Shown here piece by piece: positions 14,570 through 14,855 of a stretch of DNA of 14,855 nucleotides. Location: positions 1 to 14,855 of the forward strand of contig JAEYLA010000144.1 in assembly GCA_023461495.1 (NCBI GenBank). Reading direction: 5' to 3'. The DNA comes from Bacillota bacterium. Lineage in GTDB: Bacteria; Bacillota; Clostridia; Christensenellales; CAG-138. Each line of letters opens with the position of its first letter. Position 1 is the stretch's first letter. A program made the position numbers and the translations under genes. The notes below the pieces were generated by a model, which had not been told where the DNA came from, searched no databases, and worked only from the letters and a program-made list of their open reading frames with translations.

Positions 14570-14678
14570 CGATATGCGCAACGGGTTAATAAAAAAGCAT
14601 AACGCTGCAAGCCGTTTGGATCGCTTGGATTTTGGGCGTTTTGCGTATGTAACGGCGAGTTTTGCGAAAACCTATTGA
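14562..14678 (+). CDS. Doubtful short ORF or remnant before the last gene
   Basis: A frame open from 14511 to the TGA at 14676-14678 encodes an amphipathic, protein-like stretch that includes MLDDMRNGLIKKHNAASRLD from the ATG at 14562. There is no SD before any start. It could be the tail of a broken gene or chance. It lies 30 bases before the last gene. Confidence 0.2.
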   Translation: MLDDMRNGLIKKHNAASRLDRLDFGRFAYVTASFAKTY

Positions 14679-14708
14679 GGAAGAGGAAAAGGTAAGGGGG
14701 AGCGACCA

Positions 14709-14855
14709 ATGAGAAGGCCGGACAACAAAACGCTGATACTGACAGGCATCCTATTTTTGGTGATCATTCTGCTGACATGCCTGCTGCGGTTTGATATCCA
14801 TCATCAGGACAAGCCCTCTGGCTATTGGACGCTGGGCGATATCGGCATCTATATT
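14709..14855 (+). CDS. N-terminal part of a membrane-anchored protein of unknown function (runs off the right edge)
   Basis: The first 49 residues are present: a basic start MRRPDNK, one hydrophobic segment (about 8-25, with TGILFLVIILLTCLL), then a polar region beginning RFDIHHQDKPSGYW. It looks like a single-pass anchor or the first helix of a membrane protein. GGGGGA (14696-14701) is seven bases before the ATG, a strong SD. The gene is not recognised. Confidence 0.65.
   Translation, partial: MRRPDNKTLILTGILFLVIILLTCLLRFDIHHQDKPSGYWTLGDIGIYI

Overview
The window looks like a chromosomal segment of a Gram-positive, Clostridia-type Bacillota genome with moderately high GC. The pointers are strong GGAGG-type ribosome binding sites, an LCP cell-wall transferase, a type III pantothenate kinase beside an ECF S component, a double-OB SSB, and a LuxE/LuxC pair of the kind found in non-luminous clostridia. 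Placement below class level cannot be supported from sequence alone. No tRNA, rRNA, CRISPR array, insertion sequence or phage gene was seen. Both ends cut through genes.

Layout. (1) 1-614, minus: 5' part of a UDP-HexNAc-type nucleotide-sugar dehydrogenase. (2) 889-4722, plus: a probable four-gene unit from a clear promoter (822-850): aroD, a LuxE-like acyl-protein synthetase, a LuxC-like acyl reductase, and a small protein of unknown function. Two intrinsic terminators end it and open an array of five hairpins (4731-4938). (3) 4960-6024, minus: a LytR-CpsA-Psr protein, then a 346-bp divergent intergenic region. (4) 6371-6994, plus: a double-OB SSB, convergent with an MFS transporter (7055-8311, minus) across one shared bidirectional terminator. 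(5) 8430-11150, minus: panT-like transporter, coaX and hom, read in that order from a near-consensus promoter (11187-11215) and closed by a T-tract terminator. (6) 11336-14414, plus, from its own extended -10 promoter: ruvC, ruvA, ruvB and a DivIVA-like coiled-coil protein. A gene-poor stretch follows, then the start of a membrane protein cut by the window end.

How the genes work together. PanT and CoaX form a pantothenate uptake and phosphorylation module for CoA, with homoserine dehydrogenase downstream. RuvA, RuvB and RuvC make the complete Holliday-junction branch-migration and resolution machine. The SSB is a separate single gene. LuxE and LuxC are the two partners of a fatty-acid-reductase-type system (acid to acyl-AMP, to acyl-Cys on LuxE, to acyl-Cys on LuxC, to aldehyde) without luciferase or the LuxD thioesterase nearby. 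Their link to AroD and the small unknown protein is the least ordinary part of the window. Most of the rest is housekeeping. The best leads are the LuxE/LuxC unit, the hairpin array, and a possible SD-sequestering hairpin in front of the small unknown gene.
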